Positions 56,200-64,000 of a stretch of DNA of 64,000 nt are shown piece after piece. A program made the position numbers and the translations under genes. The stretch is from Candidatus Zhuqueibacterota bacterium (GTDB lineage: Bacteria; Zhuqueibacterota; Zhuqueibacteria; Zhuqueibacterales; Zhuqueibacteraceae), in the NCBI GenBank assembly GCA_022616415.1, contig JAKEEU010000349.1, positions 54,909-118,908 of the forward strand, read 5' to 3'. Positions within the stretch are counted from its first letter, which is position 1. Each line of letters starts with the position of its first letter. The notes under the pieces are model-generated. The model searched no databases. It was not told the origin of the DNA and saw only the letters and a list, made by a program, of their open reading frames with translations.

Positions 56200-57465
56200 A
56201 TGCGCAGAAAGCAAATCCTGCTGCTCGTGCCGACGACGACGTATCGCCTCGATGATTTTTTGCAGGCCGCGGCCCGGCTCAACATCGACGTGATTCTCGC
56301 CTCCAATCGCTGCCACGTTTTGGCGGAGCAATGGCCGGATCATTTGGGGCTTTCACTCCCCTTTTCGTCGCCGCACGAGGCAGTTGAAAAAGCGCCCGCG
56401 GCGCTGCGAGGCAAGCGTCTCGACGCGGTGATCGCGGCCGACGATCATACGACCATTCTCGCGGCGATGCTCGCGGAAAAGCTCGGCCTGTCGTGCAACA
56501 GTCTCGAAGCCGCCGAGAAAACGAGAAACAAGCTGTCGCTGCGCGCCGCGCTCGCTACCAGTGGAATGCCCTCGCCCAAATTTCTTGTTGCAAAAATTGC
56601 CGGGTCGCCGGAATCCTATTTGCCGCAGATCGAATTTCCGGTCGTGCTCAAGCCGCTTTTGCTCTCCGGCAGCCGCGGCGTGATTCGTGCGAACAATCCG
56701 CAAGAATTTATTGCCGCGTTTCATCGCATTGCCGCGCTGTTGCAGAACCGTGAGTTTTTTCAAATGCGCAGCGCCTCGGCGAAACGGATTCTCATCGAAA
56801 GCTACATTCCCGGTATCGAAGTGGCCGTCGAAGGCTTGCTTACGCGCGGCAAGCTCAACGTCTTGGCGATCTTTGACAAGCCCGATCCGCTCGAAGGACC
56901 GTTCTTTGAAGAGACCATCTACGTGACCCCATCGCGGCTTCCTGAAAAAACGCAACGCGCGATTCACGCTGCGGTGGCGCAGGCTTGTAAAGTTCTCGGT
57001 TTGCAACACGGCCCGATCCACGCCGAAGCGCGCTTGAATGAGCAGGGTATTTTTATCATCGAAATCGCCGCGCGAACGATTGGCGGGCTGTGCTCGCGCA
57101 CGCTGAAGTTTGGCGCCGGCATGTCGTTAGAAGAGTTGGTGCTGCGCCACGCGACCGGCGAGGAGATCAACGGCGAGGCTCTTCTTGCCGGTGCTTCGGG
57201 CGTGATGATGCTGCCGATTCCATGCTCCGGAAGGTTGCACGAGGTGAGCGGCGTGGAAGAGGCTTTGGCCGTGCCGAACATTCAGGAGGTGAAGATTACC
57301 ATTCCAATCGACAACTTGGTCATCGCCCTGCCGGAGGGCGCCAGTTATTTGGGTTTCATGTTCGCCCGCGCCGAAACGCCGCAAGAAGTTGAAGAAGCTC
57401 TGCGCGCGGCGCATGCGAAATTGCATTTTGATATTCAGCCGGCTTTGACGGTAATGGAGAAATGA
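56200..57465 (+). CDS. ATP-grasp domain ligase (L-amino acid ligase-like)
   Basis: The 421-residue protein has an N-terminal Rossmann-like region ('QILLLVPTTTYRLDDFLQAA'), an ATP-grasp core with 'KTRNKLSLRAALATSGMPSP', 'FPVVLKPLLLSGSRGVIRAN', 'ILIESYIPGIEVAVEG', 'GPIHAEARLNEQGIFIIEIA' and 'ARTIGGLCSRTLKFGAGMSL', and an LAL-type C-domain. Such enzymes form an amide from a carboxylate and an amine. Substrate is unknown. It starts six bases after yggX, so coupling is likely. Confidence 0.9.
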   Translation: MRRKQILLLVPTTTYRLDDFLQAAARLNIDVILASNRCHVLAEQWPDHLGLSLPFSSPHEAVEKAPAALRGKRLDAVIAADDHTTILAAMLAEKLGLSCNSLEAAEKTRNKLSLRAALATSGMPSPKFLVAKIAGSPESYLPQIEFPVVLKPLLLSGSRGVIRANNPQEFIAAFHRIAALLQNREFFQMRSASAKRILIESYIPGIEVAVEGLLTRGKLNVLAIFDKPDPLEGPFFEETIYVTPSRLPEKTQRAIHAAVAQACKVLGLQHGPIHAEARLNEQGIFIIEIAARTIGGLCSRTLKFGAGMSLEELVLRHATGEEINGEALLAGASGVMMLPIPCSGRLHEVSGVEEALAVPNIQEVKITIPIDNLVIALPEGASYLGFMFARAETPQEVEEALRAAHAKLHFDIQPALTVMEK

Positions 57466-57536
57466 CGGCGCGATGAGGCGTTATATAAATCCAGCCTCGG
57501 AGAAGCCCTGAAGAGGCTTTTGAGTCTGGAAAGTTC

Positions 57537-57779
57537 TTGATACTTGATTTTCCAACAGGAAAATACGATTTGCAAGCGAGCGTGATCGGATATCATGCAC
57601 AATCGGTTTTGAACGTAAGAGTATTTTCTGACTCTTTGAGCATTGTTTTCTTTCGAATGACATATTCAGCCTTGCCGATTGGCATTATTCCGTACGACTG
57701 GACCAAAACAGATAGCACCGTTGTTCCAATACATTGGTTTACTCAAACTGGGCGATTATTTAACATAGATTGCAAGTGA
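57537..57779 (+). pseudogene. fragment of a carboxypeptidase-regulatory-like domain
   Basis: The frame, without a credible start, reads 'LDFPTGKYDLQASVIGYHAQ' and 'VLNVRVFSDSLSIVFFRM', like the beta-sandwich in the receptor at 51466 and other surface proteins. It ends at 57779. It is probably the remnant of a larger surface protein. The rest of the 57466-57900 gap shows no gene. Confidence 0.5.
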
Positions 57780-57900
57780 GCTAAAATTTATGCTTGTTCC
57801 AACGCGTGTGTTGCTCCGAATGTCTTGATCCGTAAGCGCCACCGCTGAACGCGAGGGCGAAAGTTGTTCTTCGTTTACATTACTGACTAAAGAGGGAGAG

Positions 57901-58365
57901 ATGGATAAGAAAGCTCAAATCATTCTCAAATCCCAATCCACCACAAGCGATATCTATCAACGCTTGAGCCACGCGCGGCAATTTATCGACACCCGTTATC
58001 ATCTCCCGCTCGATCTCGATCAAATCTCCCGCCAGGCTTTCTTCTCGCCTTTTCACTTCTTGAGATTATTCAAGCAGACGTTTTACAAGACGCCGCATCA
58101 GTATCTGGTCGAAAAACGCCTCGAAAAGGCGAAGCAACTGCTGATTTCCAGCGAGCTTTCGGTGACCCAAGTTTGCTTCGAAGTCGGCTTCGAGAGCTTG
58201 GGCTCTTTTAGCAGCTTGTTTCACAGATATGCCGGCCACCCTCCCAAGCTCTATCGCACCCGAACACTGGGACGGCTCCAGATTGCTGTTCTCTGGCCTG
58301 AAATCCCCATTCCCGCTTGTTACATTTTCAGATTTGGTCCCCAAAAGTCCATGCCGCAACTTTAG
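57901..58365 (+). CDS. AraC family transcriptional regulator (short form)
   Basis: The 154-residue protein has two helix-turn-helix motifs: 'LDLDQISRQAFFSPFHFLRL' and 'LSVTQVCFEVGFESLGSFSS', with 'HRYAGHPPKLYR' after them. It lacks a long sensor domain, so it is a short AraC-type regulator. GGGAGAG precedes the ATG. It lies 165 bases before a VOC gene, a common pairing, and may control it. Confidence 0.92.
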   Translation: MDKKAQIILKSQSTTSDIYQRLSHARQFIDTRYHLPLDLDQISRQAFFSPFHFLRLFKQTFYKTPHQYLVEKRLEKAKQLLISSELSVTQVCFEVGFESLGSFSSLFHRYAGHPPKLYRTRTLGRLQIAVLWPEIPIPACYIFRFGPQKSMPQL

Positions 58366-58423
58366 CAATTTTCGAGAAGCAGGCCGTTCGCCGATTTTGT
58401 ATCTTGATATGGTTGATATGTTA

Positions 58424-58464
58424 GCCAGTTAACCGGTTTGTCCCGATTCTCGGGGTTAACTGGC
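58424..58464. repeat. perfect 11-bp inverted repeat
   Basis: GCCAGTTAACC (58424-58434) and GGTTAACTGGC (58454-58464) are exact complements. It lies in the gap between the AraC-type and VOC genes. No T-run follows; it could be an operator or attenuator-like element. Confidence 0.7.
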
Positions 58465-58530
58465 CAACCGGCGAACAGGCAAACCCGAAAGGGCTTTTAA
58501 GCTGGCGAACACACAAACAGGAGAACGGCC

Positions 58531-58935
58531 ATGATCAAGAAACTTTCTCACGCTACCATTTATGTGACCAATCAGGAAGAAGCCAAAAAATTCTACACCG
58601 AAAAATTGGGATTCGAGGTGCGGACGGACGTCACGATGGAGGGATTCCGTTGGCTGACGGTGGGGCCGAAGACGCAGCCGGAGTTGGAGATCGTGCTGAT
58701 GGAGCCGAAAGCCGGTTTCATGTTCGACGAGGCAACGGTCAAAAACATCCGCGAGCTGATTCAAAAAGGCGCGATGGGCGCCGGCGTGTTCGATACGGCA
58801 GATTGCAAGGCGACGTATGAAGAGCTGAAAGGCCGGGGCGTGGAATTTCTCTCCCCGCCGCAAGAACGCCCGTATGGTATCGAGGCGATTTTCAAAGATA
58901 ATTCGGGAAATTGGTTTAGCCTGACGCAACATTAA
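58531..58935 (+). CDS. VOC family protein (glyoxalase-like)
   Basis: The 134-residue protein has 'SHATIYVTNQEEAKKFYTEK', 'GFRWLTVGPKTQPELEIVLM' and 'AIFKDNSGNWFSLTQH', the VOC pattern. It may bind metal through His and Glu. It follows the AraC-type regulator. ATG after GGAGAACGGCC. DUF1801 follows nine bases later. Confidence 0.92.
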   Translation: MIKKLSHATIYVTNQEEAKKFYTEKLGFEVRTDVTMEGFRWLTVGPKTQPELEIVLMEPKAGFMFDEATVKNIRELIQKGAMGAGVFDTADCKATYEELKGRGVEFLSPPQERPYGIEAIFKDNSGNWFSLTQH

Positions 58936-58944
58936 GGCGCAATT

Positions 58945-59325
58945 ATGAAGAGAGAAGTCAACGCATTACTTTTATCTTATAGTCCTGATGTGCGTTCACT
59001 GGCCTTGAAGGTTCGCAAATTGATTCTCGACGTGATTCCAAATATCGAGGAGCAGGTCGATACGAGCGCCAACATCATCGGTTATGGCTTTGGGCCGGGG
59101 TATGCCGATTTGATTTGCGTGATCATGCCGCAAAAGTCTGGGGTGAATTTAGGTTTCTACAAAGGCACGCAGTTGCCCGATCCCAAAGGCTTGCTCGAGG
59201 GCACAGGCAAGCTGCATCGGCACATCAAACTCAGGACTGCAACCGATGTTCAATCTTCAGCGCTAAAGGCTTTGCTCAAAGCGGCGGTGGCGGCTTACAA
59301 GAAACGAACCGGAGATAGTGCTTAG
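58945..59325 (+). CDS. DUF1801 family protein
   Basis: The 126-residue protein reads 'LKVRKLILDVIPNIEEQVDT', 'CVIMPQKSGVNLGFYKGTQL' and 'GTGKLHRHIKLRTATDVQSS', typical of DUF1801. The fold resembles YdhG-type proteins; function unknown. It ends six bases before the convergent DUF72 gene. Confidence 0.92.
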   Translation: MKREVNALLLSYSPDVRSLALKVRKLILDVIPNIEEQVDTSANIIGYGFGPGYADLICVIMPQKSGVNLGFYKGTQLPDPKGLLEGTGKLHRHIKLRTATDVQSSALKALLKAAVAAYKKRTGDSA

Positions 59326-59331
59326 TGAGTG

Positions 59332-60216
59332 CTAAAATAGTTGCAATTGTTCTTCTGCAGATTTCGTTTTTTCATTCGGCCAAAGGGGAAGTTGTCCGGC
59401 GTCTTTTGAAATTTTACAAACCAAGGCATGAAAGTTATGCGCCAGGTGCGGTGCATAGAAATCATCGGGCGCGTGCATGAAGACGTACGGCCTTTTCCCC
59501 TCTTCGAGCCACTTCACCACGGCGCTCGCCCATTGCAATAAATGAAATTCGTTGTTCTCAATAACCGGATGGCCGACGAACCGAACGAATGGATATTGGC
59601 TGGTCGTTAGAAATCGAACCGGCACCTTCGGCTTGCGGCGCTTGGCGTCCAAAGTGTAAAAGTCATCATCCGGCACTTCGGCGGCGTGCAGGCCGCGCGT
59701 ATCGAAGACGGCGCGGCTGACGTTCAACGATTGCAACAAATCATTGAATTTTTCTTCGGTCGGCATGGAATTAAAAAAATCCGGATGGCGCGCTTCGACG
59801 GCATAACTGAATTCACCAGGCAATAACTTGAGAAAGCTTTCCAGCGCCGGCATCTCGTTAAAATCGAAAGAAGGCGGCAGTTGCAAGAAGAACGGGCCCA
59901 ATCTTTCAGCCAGCGGCGCGAGCCGGTTGAGAAACGTCTGCGTCTCCTGCCCGGCGTCTTGCAAGCGCAGTTGATGGCTGATGGTTTTGGGAAACTTGAA
60001 ACAGAATTTAAAATGCGGCGGCGTTTCCTCGCGCCATCTGCGCACGCTCGCCGGTTTCGGCAAGGCGTAAAACGTGGCGTTGCCTTCGACCGTATTGAAC
60101 ACGGACGAATACTGCCCGAGAAAATCAGCCGGTTTGGCGTTCGAGGTGAAAAGCTCGCCCACCCAATGTTTATTACTCCAAATAGGGCAGCCGAGATAAT
60201 ATTGCAGTTCAGCCAT
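59332..60216 (-). CDS. DUF72 family protein
   Basis: The 294-residue protein has 'YYLGCPIWSNKHWVGELF', 'NTVEGNATFYALPKPASVRR', 'FKFCFKFPKTISHQLRL', 'FFLQLPPSFDFNEMPALESF' and 'YVFMHAPDDFYAPHLAHNF', all DUF72. The TIM-barrel family has no firm function. It converges with DUF1801 and diverges from DUF4287. Confidence 0.95.
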   Translation of the reverse strand: MAELQYYLGCPIWSNKHWVGELFTSNAKPADFLGQYSSVFNTVEGNATFYALPKPASVRRWREETPPHFKFCFKFPKTISHQLRLQDAGQETQTFLNRLAPLAERLGPFFLQLPPSFDFNEMPALESFLKLLPGEFSYAVEARHPDFFNSMPTEEKFNDLLQSLNVSRAVFDTRGLHAAEVPDDDFYTLDAKRRKPKVPVRFLTTSQYPFVRFVGHPVIENNEFHLLQWASAVVKWLEEGKRPYVFMHAPDDFYAPHLAHNFHALVCKISKDAGQLPLWPNEKTKSAEEQLQLF

Positions 60217-60286
60217 GATTAAAAGTAGTTGATTTTTTGCAATAGGTCAAGCATAATGAAAGCCAAAACTATTCGAGGAGATTAAA

Positions 60287-60913
60287 ATGCCTGCTTCAAA
60301 GAATTCCATTTACAGCGTTCATCCTTCGGTGGCGTACGCCCAAGCGATTATCAGAAATCTGCCCGAAACGACCGGCAAGTCGATTGACGAGTGGATTGCT
60401 GTGGTCAAAAAATCCGGCCCCAGCGGTGCAAAAGAGCGCCGTGAATGGCTGAAGAAAAACCACAAGCTCGGTGACACGAAGGCTTGGATGATCGTCGATC
60501 GCGCTGAAGGCAAAGGCGCCGAGGACACTGATCCGGAGGCGTATCTGAAAGCTGCGGCGGAGTACGTCGAAACGATGTATGCCGGTCCAAAGGCGGCGCT
60601 GCGTCCGCTTCACGATGCGCTCATCAAAGTCGGCGTCGCGCTCGGCGATGACGTCAAAGTTTGCCCGTGTCAAACGATCGTGCCGTTTTATCGCCGACAC
60701 GTTTTCGCTCAGATCAAGCCCGCGACGCGCGCGCGGATTGATTTTGGTCTGGCATTAAAAGGCGCCAAAAAGAAGCCTCCCAAGCGTCTGCTCGACACCG
60801 GCGGCCTTGCCAAGGGTGACCGCATCACGCACCGGATTGAAATCAGCTCCGTTGCAGAAATTGATGCGGAAGTGAAAGAATGGCTCAAGATTGCTTATGA
60901 CCTGGACGCCTGA
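60287..60913 (+). CDS. DUF4287 / DUF5655 protein
   Basis: The 208-residue protein joins DUF4287 ('TTGKSIDEWIAVVKKSGPSG', 'WLKKNHKLGDTKAWMIVD') to DUF5655 ('FYRRHVFAQIKPATRARIDF'). The role is unknown. GGAGATTAAA precedes the ATG. A broken membrane-protein gene follows. Confidence 0.92.
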   Translation: MPASKNSIYSVHPSVAYAQAIIRNLPETTGKSIDEWIAVVKKSGPSGAKERREWLKKNHKLGDTKAWMIVDRAEGKGAEDTDPEAYLKAAAEYVETMYAGPKAALRPLHDALIKVGVALGDDVKVCPCQTIVPFYRRHVFAQIKPATRARIDFGLALKGAKKKPPKRLLDTGGLAKGDRITHRIEISSVAEIDAEVKEWLKIAYDLDA

Positions 60914-60938
60914 GTTTTAAAAATCATTAATAAAAACG

Positions 60939-61120
60939 CTGCCCAATGAAGACGCGGTGATTGCCGCGATGCGTGATAATATCAAAGAATCGTCCATTTA
61001 TCTTTTTCCTACTGGAATTGGTACGACTTTCCCACGACTTACGTTCTCGCGCAACTGGCCGATCAAGTCGTCGGGTTTGCTTTGGCCGGCATCGTTATGG
61101 CGAAACTGTTGAAATATTGA
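60939..61120 (+). pseudogene. remnant of a small membrane protein gene
   Basis: The first piece reads 'LPNEDAVIAAMRDNIKESSI' and then, with a frame change, 'TTYVLAQLADQVVGFALAGI' to a stop at 61120. The two pieces fit one small multi-helix membrane protein with an internal deletion. No start is visible. Confidence 0.55.
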
Positions 61121-61233
61121 CGAAAAGAGTGTTTGCATCTCTCATTATGATGTGCTAAATTACAATAGTTGGGAAGAATCCTGTGGTTTTGAGAGACGAT
61201 AATTTCCGCGATTATAGCCAGGAGGTTTGTATC

Positions 61234-61821
61234 ATGTCCACTCAGCCCCAAAGATCATTTTTGACGCCTGAAGAATATCTCGAAATCGAGCGCAAAGCCG
61301 AATTTAAAAGCGAGTATTTTAATGGGGAGATGTTCGCGATGGCGGGAGCAAAGCGACCGCACAATCGCATTGTCTCAAGCGTTATCCGCGTTATCGACAC
61401 CCAGCTTTTGGAGCGTGACTGCAACATCTATCCCAGTGACATGCGGGTGAAAATCGAAAAAATCAACAAATATACCTATCCGGACGTGGTTGTAACCTGC
61501 GGCAAGGAGATTCTTGAAGATGACCAAATTGATACGCTTTTGAACCCAGTCTTGATTGTTGAAATCTTGTCTGCTTCCACCGAAGCCTACGACCGCGGTG
61601 AAAAGTTTCAACATTATCAATTCATTCCATCTTTAGTTGAATATATTTTGATTACACAGAATGCGATTCGGGTCGAACAATATGTGCGGCAGAGTGATCG
61701 AACGTGGTTGTATAGCGAGTATCAAAGTCTCGACGACGTTATCAAGCTCGAGAGCATCGGCTGTGAGCTGGCGCTCAAGGAGGTGTATGCGAAAGTGCCG
61801 AATGCTCTTGCGCAAAAATAA
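61234..61821 (+). CDS. Uma2 family endonuclease-like protein
   Basis: The 195-residue protein has 'FLTPEEYLEIERKAEFKSEY', 'NGEMFAMAGAKRPHNRIV', 'YPDVVVTCG' and 'PVLIVEILSASTEAYDRGEK', the Uma2/DUF820 core with Asp and Glu of the PD-(D/E)XK fold. The family is often linked to mobile DNA. AGGAGG precedes this ATG, so the start is not the upstream in-frame codon. Confidence 0.92.
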   Translation: MSTQPQRSFLTPEEYLEIERKAEFKSEYFNGEMFAMAGAKRPHNRIVSSVIRVIDTQLLERDCNIYPSDMRVKIEKINKYTYPDVVVTCGKEILEDDQIDTLLNPVLIVEILSASTEAYDRGEKFQHYQFIPSLVEYILITQNAIRVEQYVRQSDRTWLYSEYQSLDDVIKLESIGCELALKEVYAKVPNALAQK

Positions 61822-61834
61822 GAAGCAGTTTGGC

Positions 61835-61901
61835 GAAGCCGGACTTGCGCAGCAGGATTTTTGTTAAATTGGAAAACTCAATAATGCGCAAGTCCGACTT
61901 C
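61835..61901. repeat. palindromic repeat family D, second copy
   Basis: GAAGCCGGACTTGCGCA (61835-61851) faces TGCGCAAGTCCGACTTC (61885-61901), with one mismatch. It is related to the 22048 element. The 61822-62045 gap otherwise has no gene and contains the glnS promoter region. Confidence 0.85.
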
Positions 61902-62045
61902 ACTTTTCCACTCGAGGCGTTAATGGGGATCACGCCGGGCTTGAATTTAATGATAAATTTTCTTATTATTCATTCTTAACCGAATTTTCTTTGGACTTTT
62001 TTCATTATTTTAACAGGAAGCAACATCAGTAAAGGAACAGCAAAA

Positions 62046-63743
<1,698 letters not shown>

Positions 63744-63749
63744 GCTTAG

Positions 63750-63917
63750 CTAGACTTTATCCAAATTGTTCTTTATCAAGTGGCGTAACAAAGCGCTTCG
63801 GCCATACGCTGCAGTAAAATATTGGATACTCATCAGTTCGTTCAATTGAACATCTATCCTTTCTTGATGAAAAACCATTTGCGTTTCGCTTTTATTGTCT
63901 TTATCACCGATTTTCAT
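63750..63917 (-). CDS. small hypothetical protein, RHH-like tail
   Basis: The 55-residue protein reads 'ERIDVQLNELMSIQYFTAAY' and 'GRSALLRHLIKNNLDKV'. That resembles the beta-strand and helices of ribbon-helix-helix antitoxins, but it is short and may be a fragment. It is convergent with glnS and ends six bases after it. The ribosome site is unclear. The last 83 bases of the window hold no other supported gene. Confidence 0.45.
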   Translation of the reverse strand: MKIGDKDNKSETQMVFHQERIDVQLNELMSIQYFTAAYGRSALLRHLIKNNLDKV

Positions 63918-64000
63918 TCTAAAAATTAGGGTAAACTTTTGGGGCCAAATTTTGTGAACGCACACTTGGCGATGTTCACAAAACCCTTGCCGTTCTTTGA

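Overview
The window looks like a chromosomal segment of an uncultured-type, moderately GC-rich Gram-negative bacterium. A TonB-dependent receptor with a carboxypeptidase-regulatory-like N-domain, a VgrG/Hcp type VI cassette, an O-antigen ligase and a lipoprotein-like Cys-rich protein indicate an outer membrane. A PcrB/GGGP synthase-type ether-lipid enzyme, a BatA-type VWA membrane protein, a secreted two-component-propeller protein and glutaminyl-tRNA synthetase are compatible with the FCB side of the bacterial tree (candidate division KSB1/Calditrichota-like). That placement is inference from gene content, not a phylogenetic result. No rRNA, tRNA, CRISPR array or insertion sequence was recognised.

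Layout. 1-1.7 kb: minus-strand small redox and unknown genes (CoA-binding protein, Cys-rich protein, DUF488, 7Fe ferredoxin). 2-3.8 kb: Rieske protein and cytochrome b. 4.6-8 kb: the conserved SRP RNA-dnaX-ybaB-recR block, with an A9 run in dnaX. 8.1-15.5 kb: phospholipid synthesis (pgsA, pgpA), an AlbA-type regulator, cinA, thpR, recA, recX. 15.3-17.2 kb: a toxin-antitoxin island in which the 3' end of recX is present three times. 17.7-23.4 kb: alaS, a GGGP synthase-like gene, a CpsB-type phosphatase and an O-antigen ligase. 24-35.6 kb: VWA protein, hflX, sigma54 response regulator, Rpn-like protein, propeller protein, rarA, DUF4160/DUF2442 genes, icd. 36-43.3 kb: hcp, vgrG, DUF2169 adaptor, a PAAR-like polymorphic toxin and two candidate immunity genes, with no structural type VI genes nearby. 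43.4-55.7 kb: a mostly minus-strand acyl-metabolism locus (MFS transporter, two acyl-CoA ligases, a KAS III-like protein, two alpha/beta hydrolases, an SDR, a TonB receptor and a winged-helix regulator), with three matching dyads that could be operators. 55.9-64 kb: yggX, an ATP-grasp ligase, AraC/VOC pair, several DUF genes, Uma2, glnS.

The intergenic spaces carry at least eight kinds of imperfect or perfect palindromic repeat. The most striking is a 65-78 bp element bounded by CCAAC...GTTGG that recurs at about six sites. Several gene remnants (PIN, two MazF pieces, TIR-like, carboxypeptidase-regulatory-like, a membrane protein) show ongoing decay of accessory genes.

Most interesting points: the dnaX slippage site, the recX-tail/toxin-antitoxin array, the orphan type VI effector cassette, the putative regulator dyads in the acyl locus, the KAS III-like protein with altered catalytic positions, and the palindrome families.
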